Source of the DNA: Aliiroseovarius sp. F47248L
GTDB lineage: Bacteria; Pseudomonadota; Alphaproteobacteria; Rhodobacterales; Rhodobacteraceae
Reading direction: 5' to 3'
Length of the DNA stretch: 64,000 nucleotides
NCBI RefSeq assembly: GCF_023016085.1
Contig: NZ_JALKBF010000001.1
Coordinates: 434,001 to 498,000, forward strand
Program-made: the position numbers and the translations under genes
Shown here: piece after piece, positions 1 to 7,487 of the stretch
How the letters are laid out: each line of letters begins with the position of its first letter
How positions within the stretch are numbered: position 1 is the stretch's first letter
The notes under the pieces: model-generated
What the model saw: the letters and a program-made list of their open reading frames with translations, nothing else
The model's database searches: none
What the model was told of the DNA's origin: nothing

Positions 1-509
1 GTCAGATTGTCCGCCGTCGCTGGGTCGTTCAGCCGGTACCACCGCGACACTGTTCGCGCCCATGTTCTGCTGGCATCGATCCCGCAAAGCCGCGAAGTAC
101 TTATCAAAGGTCCTCTCAAGGTAGGGTGACCGGTCTGCATTCCCACAAGTATCGCCCCACCATATTCAGGATCACGGATTGCTATCCAGGGTGATATAGT
201 CGGCGCATTTTTTAGATCATCAGATGTGGGGCCACTGATACCGAGTTCAAATGAACGACTTGTCATGCGTCTCATCAACTTCGAAATCAACCGCTCCCTG
301 CAAGACAACCAATCACCTATTGGAACACACCGCGCTGGACCCACCTTAACGTATCGTACCGATGGGGTCAGGGCCTCGAATGCCTTAAGAACCTCAAGCG
401 GAATCGAACCCGTCACCACATAAGAATCACCGCCCGAAGCCACAGAAATAACGGGGTCTGCTTGCTTCAGAGTTTCCAGAAGAATGAGGTCATAAGCATT
501 CGGGTCCAA
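1..509 (-). CDS. Partial conserved hypothetical protein (DUF6634-like C-terminal region)
   Basis: An open frame of at least 169 codons runs off the left edge. An in-frame TAA lies just upstream of the TTG at 509-507, so the start must be that TTG or a later codon; GGGAGAG a few bases upstream can serve as ribosome-binding site. The TTG follows the metallophosphoesterase stop by one base, so the two are probably translationally coupled. The distal part contains VGMQTGHPTL and, further on, WARTVSRWYRL. These resemble a small conserved domain (DUF6634-like) found in alphaproteobacterial accessory DNA; that family name is recalled, not searched. Function unknown. The 3' end is missing. Confidence 0.6.
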   Translation of the reverse strand, partial: MDPNAYDLILLETLKQADPVISVASGGDSYVVTGSIPLEVLKAFEALTPSVRYVKVGPARCVPIGDWLSCRERLISKLMRRMTSRSFELGISGPTSDDLKNAPTISPWIAIRDPEYGGAILVGMQTGHPTLRGPLISTSRLCGIDASRTWARTVSRWYRLNDPATADNL

Positions 510-510
510 C

Positions 511-1392
511 TCAGCTCTCCCACACGCATGCGTCGATTAGATAATCGCTTTCCGACCGGTGAAACTCGCGCGCGTAACCGACGCTCACGTTGCGCACATC
601 CGTCTTGCCGACTATTGCGCGCAACCTTCTGTGGGAGTGACCGAAGAACCAAGCGTCGGGTTCAAACCTTTCGATCAGGTCCGTCATGTCAGAGTGAAAA
701 GCTGGCGTGAGATCGTCGATCGGTCCGGCGACGGACAAATGCGGTCCGTGATGGGTCACAACAACAGTGCGGCCAGCATCGCCGGCAGGATGAGGTGTCA
801 TCAACCCGCGCTCAAGCCAATCTCGATGGTCACGGTGAAGTGCCAGAATATCTTCGGGTTCTATTTCACTGACCGACGGCTGCCAACCAATCCCGTCCCC
901 GGTGGCCAGCGGTTTAACAGGGATCTCCTTCCAAATCTGTGAGTAATCCCGCATGATACGACCAGCGACACCCATGGCTTTCTCCGCGTCCCCGACCAGA
1001 TCGAAATCGGTCCAGAGTGTGCAGCACAGGAGCCGTGTATCGCCATGGCGCAACTCCGCCTGCTGAACGAAATGCGCTCCAATCGACCGTGCGTGTTCGG
1101 CGAGAAGATGTTCGTCGGTCAATGCCGCGCCATAATAATCATGGTTTCCCGGAATGACGTAGATGCGCTCTGGCGCAATATGGTGTGTCAGATAGGAGAG
1201 GCCTCTGATCCACCGTGTCGGCGGCCCGTTTGTCAAATCTCCAGCAATGAGAAGCGCATCGAGTGAGCCGTCGAAGAGACGTTCAAGCCCGCTCGCAGTC
1301 ACGACATTTTCACCAGCCCGTTCATAGCTGTCGATATGAAAATCCGCCAGGATTGCGATCCGGCCGCTCTCGTACGGTATTGTGTGATCCAC
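511..1392 (-). CDS. Metallophosphoesterase (calcineurin-like)
   Basis: A 293-aa protein with the metal-ligand motifs of calcineurin-like phosphoesterases in order: ADFHID near residue 17, AGDLTNG near 51, PGNHDYYG near 81, VTHHGPH near 210 and FFGHSHRR near 250. The family hydrolyses phosphomonoester or phosphodiester bonds with a two-metal centre; the substrate here cannot be told. No signal peptide is seen, so it is probably cytoplasmic. The gene is followed at once by the edge-truncated gene, forming a two-gene unit reading leftwards. The first ATG is used, followed by HTIPYESGRIAILADF, which is a normal family N-terminus. Confidence 0.85.
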   Translation of the reverse strand: MDHTIPYESGRIAILADFHIDSYERAGENVVTASGLERLFDGSLDALLIAGDLTNGPPTRWIRGLSYLTHHIAPERIYVIPGNHDYYGAALTDEHLLAEHARSIGAHFVQQAELRHGDTRLLCCTLWTDFDLVGDAEKAMGVAGRIMRDYSQIWKEIPVKPLATGDGIGWQPSVSEIEPEDILALHRDHRDWLERGLMTPHPAGDAGRTVVVTHHGPHLSVAGPIDDLTPAFHSDMTDLIERFEPDAWFFGHSHRRLRAIVGKTDVRNVSVGYAREFHRSESDYLIDACVWES

Positions 1393-1488
1393 GTTAATTT
1401 CCCTCGATCGGTCGGCAGAGCTTTGCCGTTACCTGACAGCGGAGCAAGATGCGTGTCAACTCATTAAATAACTGTTTTTAAAAGATTA

Positions 1489-1799
1489 TTTGCGAATAGT
1501 GAAGCCCTCACTTTTTTCGCGCATCTTGGGATATGGCGATGCCCTGTAAGGCAAGGCCGGACGCATCTTTTCCCTGCGTTATTCGCAAGTATAGTCATTT
1601 GCGAAAAATCGTACGGATGGCACCAACGGCCCATTCCGGTCATTGATCGTCTAACAAAGCACCGCTGGGTAGCATCCGGAAGCAGGCATTGTTGACAACA
1701 CAAAGCACCCTATAATGCGTCGAGTAGCTGAGGAGGGGATCTTGCTGGAAGGTGAATCAAATTTGATAGCGTACCAAGTGACGCGTAGATATTGATCAA
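1489..1799. promoter_or_regulatory. Divergent control region with TTGCGAA repeats and AT-rich palindromes
   Basis: The 424 bases between the divergent metallophosphoesterase and antitoxin genes hold no gene. TTTGCGAA occurs at 1489 and 1598, and its reverse complement TTCGCAA at 1582. Nearer the antitoxin are two perfect palindromes, ATCAAATTTGAT (1756-1767) and TTGATCAA (1792-1799), the latter about 17 bases before the start codon. Antitoxins of the neighbouring family often repress their own promoter, so the palindromes are plausible operators; that is inference. Confidence 0.4.
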
Positions 1800-1816
1800 A
1801 TAGAAAAGGCGGCACT

Positions 1817-2266
1817 ATGACCCACGTCACATCATCTGCTACCCAGTCTGGCCGTATCGCGGCTCTTCTCGGTCTCAAGAATGCCGCCAAAATGGACGAT
1901 GTCGCGCTCGCGGACAAGATCGCTGAGGGCCTTGAAGCACAGGCAGCCATCGCTATGGAAGCCGCCTTAGGACCGACGATCAATGTCGTCGGGCATATCA
2001 TCCCTGAAGCTACATTCAAACGCGCGTACAAAGCGCGCAAGCCGTTATCGCGTGAGATGAGCGATCGCCTTTATGAGGTCGGTAGGGTCTGGGATTTAGT
2101 TTGTCGCAGTTACGACGGAGATGAGAATGCGGCTGCGGCCTTCTTATCGCGCAGCCACCCGTTTCTTGGTGGCCGAGCACCCTTGGAGCTTGCTTGCAGA
2201 AGTTCAGCTGGCGCAGATGCTGTGGTAAATCTGATGCACCGTGCGGAGGCTGGCTTCTCAGTGTGA
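1817..2266 (+). CDS. Xre/MbcA/ParS-type antitoxin (DUF2384-like), without a recognisable toxin
   Basis: A 149-aa protein. Residues about 50-100 resemble the HTH part of Xre/MbcA/ParS antitoxins (FKRAYKARKPLSREMSDRLYEVGRVWDLV). The C-terminus (FLSRSHPFLGGRAPLELA, then GADAVVNLMHRAEAG) matches the DUF2384 toxin-binding segment. These antitoxins normally precede a RES-domain toxin that attacks NAD. No RES-like frame follows within 500 bases on either strand, so this looks like an orphan antitoxin or the remnant of a pair. Two palindromes upstream may be its operators. Probably cytoplasmic and DNA-binding. Confidence 0.75.
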   Translation: MTHVTSSATQSGRIAALLGLKNAAKMDDVALADKIAEGLEAQAAIAMEAALGPTINVVGHIIPEATFKRAYKARKPLSREMSDRLYEVGRVWDLVCRSYDGDENAAAAFLSRSHPFLGGRAPLELACRSSAGADAVVNLMHRAEAGFSV

Positions 2267-2783
2267 TGCAGAGATCAATGTCGGCATGCCGGATCTGGAA
2301 TGCTCCAGACACAAACCGGCAAAATCTTCGATGTGTCAACAATTAAGCCCTCCGGCCCGACAGGATCCCATCGCGAGGGTAAAGTTCAGAGATGTCGGCA
2401 TAGCCGCTCGGAACATCCAGCACGATGTGGATATTATTCGCCTACTCTCTCAAGCCGGAGCGCCCACTGGTTCTCCCAGTGACTTCCGTCGGCGGTTTCA
2501 GGCAGATGACGTCTGTAACAAGAGGGAGTTCTGGGCCGCCCGGACGGCTCTTTACCGACTTTCAGCGACCATACTGTATCTATGATGCAGCTTCCCGAAA
2601 ACGGACGCTGACAACAGGTCCATGTGAGTTAGTATCGATGATAGGGAAGCGACTATCCTTATCGGCGTCATGGCCGCGCTTGATCCGCTAAGCGTCCGAA
2701 AAGGCGTGACATTTGGAGTTTGGTTGACGCCACTTGCCCGCTCAACGATACAGGAACAAACTATAAACGCGAGGCGACTGAGC
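2267..2783. other. Gene-poor stretch
   Basis: No convincing gene is seen. Several overlapping frames of 60-114 codons exist, but none has a recognisable domain or a good ribosome-binding site. On the minus strand two short stretches that look protein-like, around 2520-2440 and 2450-2350, lie in different frames and are broken by stops, which could mark a decayed gene. I could not assign it. The expected RES toxin partner of the upstream antitoxin is not recognisable here. Confidence 0.4.
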
Positions 2784-4208
2784 ATGTCAAAGAACATCAT
2801 TATCTTTTCAGACGGGACTGGCCAAGTTGGTGGACTGCGCCCAGACCAACGCCTCTCAAACGTCTACAAGATGTTCCGCGCGATGCGGCCTGGACCTTCC
2901 TCCCCAATCAGTCCCGCCAACCAAGTCTGCTATTACGACCCGGGTCTGGGTGCGGGGGAAGTCGGAGGCTTCACACTCAAGCGCATAAGGAACATTCTCT
3001 CCGCAGCGGTCGGGACCGGTATCGATGAAAATGTCATCGACTGCTACGAGAACATCATCGCCAACTATGAGTCTGGCGATCGCATCATCCTCATTGGATT
3101 TTCCCGCGGTGCATACACTGTCCGAGCCGTAGCTAACGTGATGAACCTCTGCGGTGTCCCGACACGAATGCCGGATGGCACAGACGTGCCCAAGTTTGGA
3201 CCACGTCTCCGCAAGATCGCCAGCGATGCCGTGAATTTCGTGTACAACCACGGCAACGGTCGTCCGCGAGGATTGCAGCCCCATTACGAACGTCGCGAAG
3301 AACTCGGACGGCGCTTCCGCCAAAAATACGAGAGCTACGTGCCTGACGCGGAAGAGGACGTGCAGGGCAACGTGCAACCAACATTCATCGGCGTCTTTGA
3401 CACAGTCGCCGCACTTGGGAACGCTCAAGTAACGGTTGTCGCTTGGTCAATTCTTGCGGTTCTTGTGGGCCTCATCGCTTTAATGATCTGGAACTCCGTT
3501 AGCTGGATTTTCTGGGCACCTCTCGTACTGCTCTTTGGTCTGATCATGTACTGGTATGGAAAGCTGCGCTGGTCGCAGTGGAAGTATTTCTCTCCAGACG
3601 AGAGCAACCCTCTCCGGATCACCAACATCTGGGACTGGCCGAAGATCTGGAAGTTTGGCCACCGGGCTGTCTGGAACCTCGAGAATTACGACAAGTGGCT
3701 CGATTCTGACGTCGGCCATGCGCGCCACGCGTTGGCCATCGACGAGAACCGCAAGAGCTTCCCCCGTGTGAAATGGGCTATGCCTGCCGAGGCCAAGAAG
3801 ACCGAGGGCCGCAACCCACCGTGGCTAATGCAACTCTGGTTTGCAGGATGTCACAGCGATGTCGGGGGCAGCTACCCCGAGCCCGAGTCACGATTGAGCG
3901 ATATTGCGCTCCAGTGGATGCTCGAAGAGCTCAAGGAATGCGTGCCGGATATCCGAATCAACGATGATATGCTGTTCGTGTACCCGGACGCTTTGGCCAT
4001 GCAGCATGAAGAAAAATTTATGTTCAGCTACGGACCTTTCAAACGTCGTTGGCCATCGAAGCCTCGAGAAATCCACCCGGGTTTTCCGCTGCATCCTTCC
4101 GTGCTTGAGAGATTGGGTGCCACAAAAGTATCTCATGTGGGAGAAATGAAGCCTTATCGGCCTGTGCAACTTATGGATCATCCAGGAGCAAAAGAGTTTT
4201 ACAAATAG
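2784..4208 (+). CDS. DUF2235 family protein (T6SS-phospholipase-like alpha/beta hydrolase), membrane-anchored
   Basis: Begins MSKNIIIFSDGTGQ at the ATG at 2784, with GAGG about 10 bases upstream; a longer frame from 2670 has no such support. The protein is 474 aa. The opening FSDGTG block and the nucleophile elbow LIGFSRGAYTVRA (serine near residue 111) are hallmarks of DUF2235 hydrolases, a family that includes type VI secretion phospholipase effectors. FAGCHSDVGGSY near residue 355 supplies the usual DVGG block. Two closely spaced hydrophobic segments (about residues 215-260) suggest membrane association. No VgrG, PAAR or immunity gene is adjacent, so a secretion role is not supported locally. 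Substrate unknown. Confidence 0.8.
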   Translation: MSKNIIIFSDGTGQVGGLRPDQRLSNVYKMFRAMRPGPSSPISPANQVCYYDPGLGAGEVGGFTLKRIRNILSAAVGTGIDENVIDCYENIIANYESGDRIILIGFSRGAYTVRAVANVMNLCGVPTRMPDGTDVPKFGPRLRKIASDAVNFVYNHGNGRPRGLQPHYERREELGRRFRQKYESYVPDAEEDVQGNVQPTFIGVFDTVAALGNAQVTVVAWSILAVLVGLIALMIWNSVSWIFWAPLVLLFGLIMYWYGKLRWSQWKYFSPDESNPLRITNIWDWPKIWKFGHRAVWNLENYDKWLDSDVGHARHALAIDENRKSFPRVKWAMPAEAKKTEGRNPPWLMQLWFAGCHSDVGGSYPEPESRLSDIALQWMLEELKECVPDIRINDDMLFVYPDALAMQHEEKFMFSYGPFKRRWPSKPREIHPGFPLHPSVLERLGATKVSHVGEMKPYRPVQLMDHPGAKEFYK

Positions 4209-4470
4209 AAACACGCGATTAGGCATGAGTGCATTGCGGCCACGCAAAGGACGGCCCTTTGCGGTCATTGACCAGCCGATCTGCTGCTGCGATGCGACCC
4301 GTTGAAGCAGTCGTTCGCTGCAGTTGCAAACTCGTAATGCAAACCAACCCACAGTCAGTGTTACTTACCCAATATGGCGACGTTGGCGGGTGAACTGGGT
4401 ATCGGCTCCTCAAGGAGAAGTGACTAAATTCCGATTGCCAATGTAAGTTTTAGCCGCTATCTAGTGAAGA
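4209..4470. other. Intergenic spacer
   Basis: About 260 bases between the DUF2235 gene and the toxin-antitoxin operators contain no convincing gene. The short frames present lack ribosome-binding sites and recognisable domains. Confidence 0.4.
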
Positions 4471-4513
4471 GTTACCAAAGCGGTAATCTGATAATGATAA
4501 CCAAATGGGTAAC
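4471..4513 (+). promoter_or_regulatory. Tandem palindromic operators of the higBA-like operon
   Basis: Two 17-bp inverted repeats of the same design stand just before the toxin gene: GTTACCAAAGCGGTAAT (4471-4487) and ATAACCAAATGGGTAAC (4497-4513). Each is (G/A)TTACC or TAACC, a 5-base spacer, then GGTAA(T/C). Their centres are 26 bp apart and the second ends 6 bases before the ATG. Autorepression by the antitoxin, alone or with toxin, is the rule for this family; that these are the sites is inferred from position and symmetry. Confidence 0.75.
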
Positions 4514-4519
4514 TAAGAG

Positions 4520-4840
4520 ATGAAGGTTATATCTATACAAAGGATCGAACACTTCATCAAAACGCACAAGCGAGGGAACGAAACTGCGGGCGCACTCCGG
4601 GCATGGTACCAAGAAGCGGTTGCGGCAAAGTGGAAGAACCCAGGCGAACTAAAGGCTCAGTACCCTAATGCAAGACCGGTCGGGAAAGGAAACGGGGTAA
4701 CGATCTTCAAAATCAAGGGGAACCATTTCAGACTAGTAGTTCGGATCAACTACCAAGCTGGAGTCATCAAGATCGAGTTCATCGGAACCCATAATGAATA
4801 CGATGAAGTCGACGTAGGAACAGTCACATGGAAAAGCTAG
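4520..4840 (+). CDS. higB: HigB-type mRNA interferase toxin
   Basis: A 106-aa protein of the HigB toxin family (RelE/ParE-like fold). It starts MKVISIQRIEHFIKTHKRG; the central ALRAWYQEAVAAKWKNPGEL and the C-terminal FRLVVRINYQAGVIKIEFIG then THNEYDEVD are typical. HigB toxins cleave mRNA on the ribosome. The gene overlaps the antitoxin gene by 13 bases, and two palindromes lie directly upstream. Toxin-first order is normal for hig systems. Length is normal and no key segment seems missing. Confidence 0.88.
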   Translation: MKVISIQRIEHFIKTHKRGNETAGALRAWYQEAVAAKWKNPGELKAQYPNARPVGKGNGVTIFKIKGNHFRLVVRINYQAGVIKIEFIGTHNEYDEVDVGTVTWKS

Positions 4841-6051
4841 ATATCAGACCAATCAAGACCGTAACTGACCATGCATGGGCCATGGAGCAGATTGATGCGC
4901 TGATGTTGCAGGATGAGCTTCCTGAAGAAGACGTTCGCAACCTCGAAGTGCTGGCAATCTTGGTCGAGAAATACGAGAGCGAGCATTTCCCGGTTCAGCT
5001 TCCGACACCGGTAGAAGCGATTGAGTTTCGCATTGATCAACTCGGTATCAACCGCACTCAACTTGCCACCGTTATCGACTTCCCGAAGTCGCGTGTCTCG
5101 GAAGTGCTAAATGGAAAACGCAAACCGTCACTAGACATGATGCGAGCACTCCATGAGAAGCTAAGAATTCCAACAGATGTGCTTCTGGGCAAAGCCGAAG
5201 CAACGCTGCCTGAGCCCTGCCCTAACGTAGACTGGAAGTCTTTTCCAATCACGGAAATGTTCAATCTAGGATGGCTTGGGAGCGTTAAGCCGAAAGCTGA
5301 TGAGATCGAAGTTTGCATTCGAAACCTAATGTCGGCGGCACGAGTTTCTACCCCGCAGTTTGCGGGAGTTCGCTTCCGTGGCGCTGAGAACAAAGAGCCC
5401 AATCCTTATTCTGTGAACGCCTGGCTCATGAAAGCCATGGGTGAGGCAATAAACTGCGAGAGCGAGAATGATTTCATTACAGATGGCGTGGGGCATTGCT
5501 TTAGACGAGAGATCGCCAAGCTGAGCCTGTATTCCGATGGACCAAAGCGTGCATTTCGCAAGCTCGACGAAGCGGGCATCACCGCCGTTTATGTCCCTTG
5601 CTTGAAGAAGACGCATATCGACGGCGCATGTTTCAGCCTTCCAAGTGGCAAACCTGCAATCGCTGTTAGCCTACGCCACCACAGGCTCGACAACTTCTGG
5701 TTCACCCTGCTGCATGAATGTGCGCACGTAGAGCGGCACTTGTCCGACGAAGGTATAATCATTGACGAGACAGAGGGTTCAACCGGAGCATTCGGTAACG
5801 ATCCAATTATGGAAGACGAAGCAAACACATTGGCCCGAAGTGCTTTGGTGCCAGACGATATTCACGACGAGCTAAGTAGAGTAGCAGGGAATATTTCCAA
5901 AGCGAAGGTACAGTCTTACGCTCGTAAGGCGGATGTTCATGAGTCGGTCATTGCGGGCCAAGTACGTGCGATGACGGGTCGATACACTCATTTTGCAGGG
6001 ATGGTAGGTCAAGGCGAGGTTGCCAAAGGTCTTGGATGCGTTCGTCACTAG
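4828..6051 (+). CDS. higA: HigA-type antitoxin fused to an ImmA/IrrE-like (M78) metallopeptidase domain
   Basis: A 407-aa protein. Residues about 10-120 form a HigA-like antitoxin: a helical N-terminus, then an Xre helix-turn-helix (FRIDQLGINRTQLATVIDF, SRVSEVLNGKRKPSLDMM). Ordinary HigA antitoxins stop there. This one continues for about 290 residues and carries LLHECAHVERH (H296-E297-x-x-H300), the zinc-protease signature of the ImmA/IrrE (M78) family, followed by MEDEANTLARSAL, where a third ligand is expected. M78 enzymes typically cleave Xre-type repressors. The fusion suggests a built-in protease that could cut or regulate the antitoxin; this is inference. It overlaps higB by 13 bases. 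Confidence 0.82.
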   Translation: MEKLDIRPIKTVTDHAWAMEQIDALMLQDELPEEDVRNLEVLAILVEKYESEHFPVQLPTPVEAIEFRIDQLGINRTQLATVIDFPKSRVSEVLNGKRKPSLDMMRALHEKLRIPTDVLLGKAEATLPEPCPNVDWKSFPITEMFNLGWLGSVKPKADEIEVCIRNLMSAARVSTPQFAGVRFRGAENKEPNPYSVNAWLMKAMGEAINCESENDFITDGVGHCFRREIAKLSLYSDGPKRAFRKLDEAGITAVYVPCLKKTHIDGACFSLPSGKPAIAVSLRHHRLDNFWFTLLHECAHVERHLSDEGIIIDETEGSTGAFGNDPIMEDEANTLARSALVPDDIHDELSRVAGNISKAKVQSYARKADVHESVIAGQVRAMTGRYTHFAGMVGQGEVAKGLGCVRH

Positions 6052-6247
6052 ATTTCTATTGACAACCGGTATTGCGAAGGAACAATCCCCTGAGCTCTAC
6101 CTAAACTTCAGCTTAGGCCATCTAACGACTATGCAAAGTCTGCTTGATGTACTTTTATTGAAAAACTCGAAAATTTGACAGCTGCATTTTTCTGCCAAAA
6201 TCTGTTGCGGTGGCCAAATTGAAACCGAGTGCCCGGTGCAGCCTCTG

Positions 6248-6342
6248 AGAGCGTCAGACACTACCAACGTTGGTCTTGGGGCAGCCCTGACGGACGAAGC
6301 TATCCTCGCCATCGTCAGTTGCATCAAATCCCTTGGTCGCCG
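6248..6342 (+). pseudogene. Fragment of a class I c-type cytochrome (C-terminal helix)
   Basis: In the frame starting near 6248 the translation reads VGLGAALTDEAILAIVSCIKSL. This matches the C-terminal block of the island's own cytochrome c at 28917-29396 ([20 protein letters not shown]). No CxxCH haem site or signal peptide precedes it and the frame has no proper start. It is best read as a leftover of a cytochrome gene deleted at its 5' side. The rest of 6052-6536 shows no gene. Confidence 0.45.
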
Positions 6343-6536
6343 GACATTCGCGACCTCCATGACAGGATTGACGAAAGGCGATAGTCGGGATGCAACGCGA
6401 GGTGCTGATCGCAGGTTCGGCACATTATTTCGCTTTTGCCTGCCGAGAATACAGTCGGCGGAACGAAATACCATCTGGCTCGTTATGTAAGTGCAGTGGC
6501 TATCGACTCAATTGCAAGCAACAGTAGGAGGATGTC

Positions 6537-7055
6537 ATGGATCATCAGAAGCAGAATGGAGAGCGCGGAATGGGATACGGCCTTTTTTCAGCTATGATCG
6601 CCACATCAACAGTCGTGATGTTTGCGTTAATGTATCTCAATACTTACGCGCTCGATCACGTCTTTTTCTCGCAAACCCGGATGTGGATGGCCCTTTACAT
6701 GGGTGCGGCGATGGCAGTTATCATGCTTTCTTTCATGTTGGGGATGTACTCCAATCGTAACCTCAATATCGCAATCTTCATCGGGGCCATCGTCGCCTTT
6801 GGCGTCTCACTATGGCTCGTGCGTAGCCAGGAGACCGTGGAAGACCTCGCCTGGATGCGCGCGATGATTCCGCACCATTCCATTGCCATCCTGACCAGTG
6901 AGCGGGCTGATATTTCTGATCCGCGTGTGCGTGCTCTCGCGGATGCAATTATCGAGGCTCAGCGCGGTGAGATTGCCGAGATGAAGCACTACATCAGCGA
7001 AATCGAAGCCAATGGCGACGCCGCTCCGGGTACGCCGAGGTACAGCGTTGATTAG
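6537..7055 (+). CDS. DUF305 domain membrane protein
   Basis: A 172-aa protein with AGGAGG about 6 bases before the ATG. Three hydrophobic segments (about residues 18-38, 47-68 and 75-93) are followed by a C-terminal DUF305 region: MRAMIPHHSIAILTSERA, then ALADAIIEAQRGEIAEMKH. The MxPHH and paired histidine/methionine pattern is often seen in proteins of metal-resistance clusters, where metal binding has been suggested. Probably inner-membrane with the DUF305 region facing the periplasm. Its place at the start of the copper island fits a role in metal handling, but no biochemical function can be given. Confidence 0.82.
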   Translation: MDHQKQNGERGMGYGLFSAMIATSTVVMFALMYLNTYALDHVFFSQTRMWMALYMGAAMAVIMLSFMLGMYSNRNLNIAIFIGAIVAFGVSLWLVRSQETVEDLAWMRAMIPHHSIAILTSERADISDPRVRALADAIIEAQRGEIAEMKHYISEIEANGDAAPGTPRYSVD

Positions 7056-7095
7056 GCTGGGCGAGAGAGCCATGACAGCGGCAGAGTTCGAGCCC

Positions 7096-7465
7096 TCAAC
7101 AAAGGATGGTAAACCGGTTGCAACAATCAAGACTAAGGGCATCTTCGGCGGTGCTGACCATGGTAACATCATTGGAAAGCCTGAACACATGGACTTCCGT
7201 TGACTTACCGGTTTCATCCACCGTTTCAACTCGGACGCACCAAGTCGGATCGCGTTTGGACGCGGCGTCAGACTGTTGTTGAGGGCCGCCAACTGTGGCC
7301 AGCGCTGCCTGAGCATTTTTCTGTTCAACCCGCGTGTCCAGGGCGATCTGACGCGCTTTCGTATAGAGATCGATCCGCGCCCTGGCAGTCGAGGGCTTTG
7401 ATAATTTTTTCGGACGCTGACTTGCAGTCTCTGTAACTCATGCCGGGAATGTGGAAGGGCACCAT
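7096..7465 (-). pseudogene. Frameshifted heavy-metal-associated (HMA, CopZ-like) chaperone gene
   Basis: From the ATG at 7465 (AGGAG seven bases upstream) the frame reads MVPFHIPGMSYRDCKSASEK then IIKALDCQGA and stops at 7325 after 46 codons. It is plainly an HMA domain, comparable to the intact CopZ at 30186 (IPDMNCGHCTAAIEKAIK). The first metal-binding cysteine is lost (MSYRDC instead of MxCxxC). In another frame, the next segment reads RIDLYTKARQIALDTRVE and AQAALATVGG, matching the second half of an HMA fold, then runs about 55 codons further to a TGA at 7098-7096. One frameshift near 7375 joins the halves. It lies just downstream of the P-type ATPase gene. Confidence 0.6.
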
Positions 7466-7487
7466 ACGCATCTCCTATTGAAACTGC

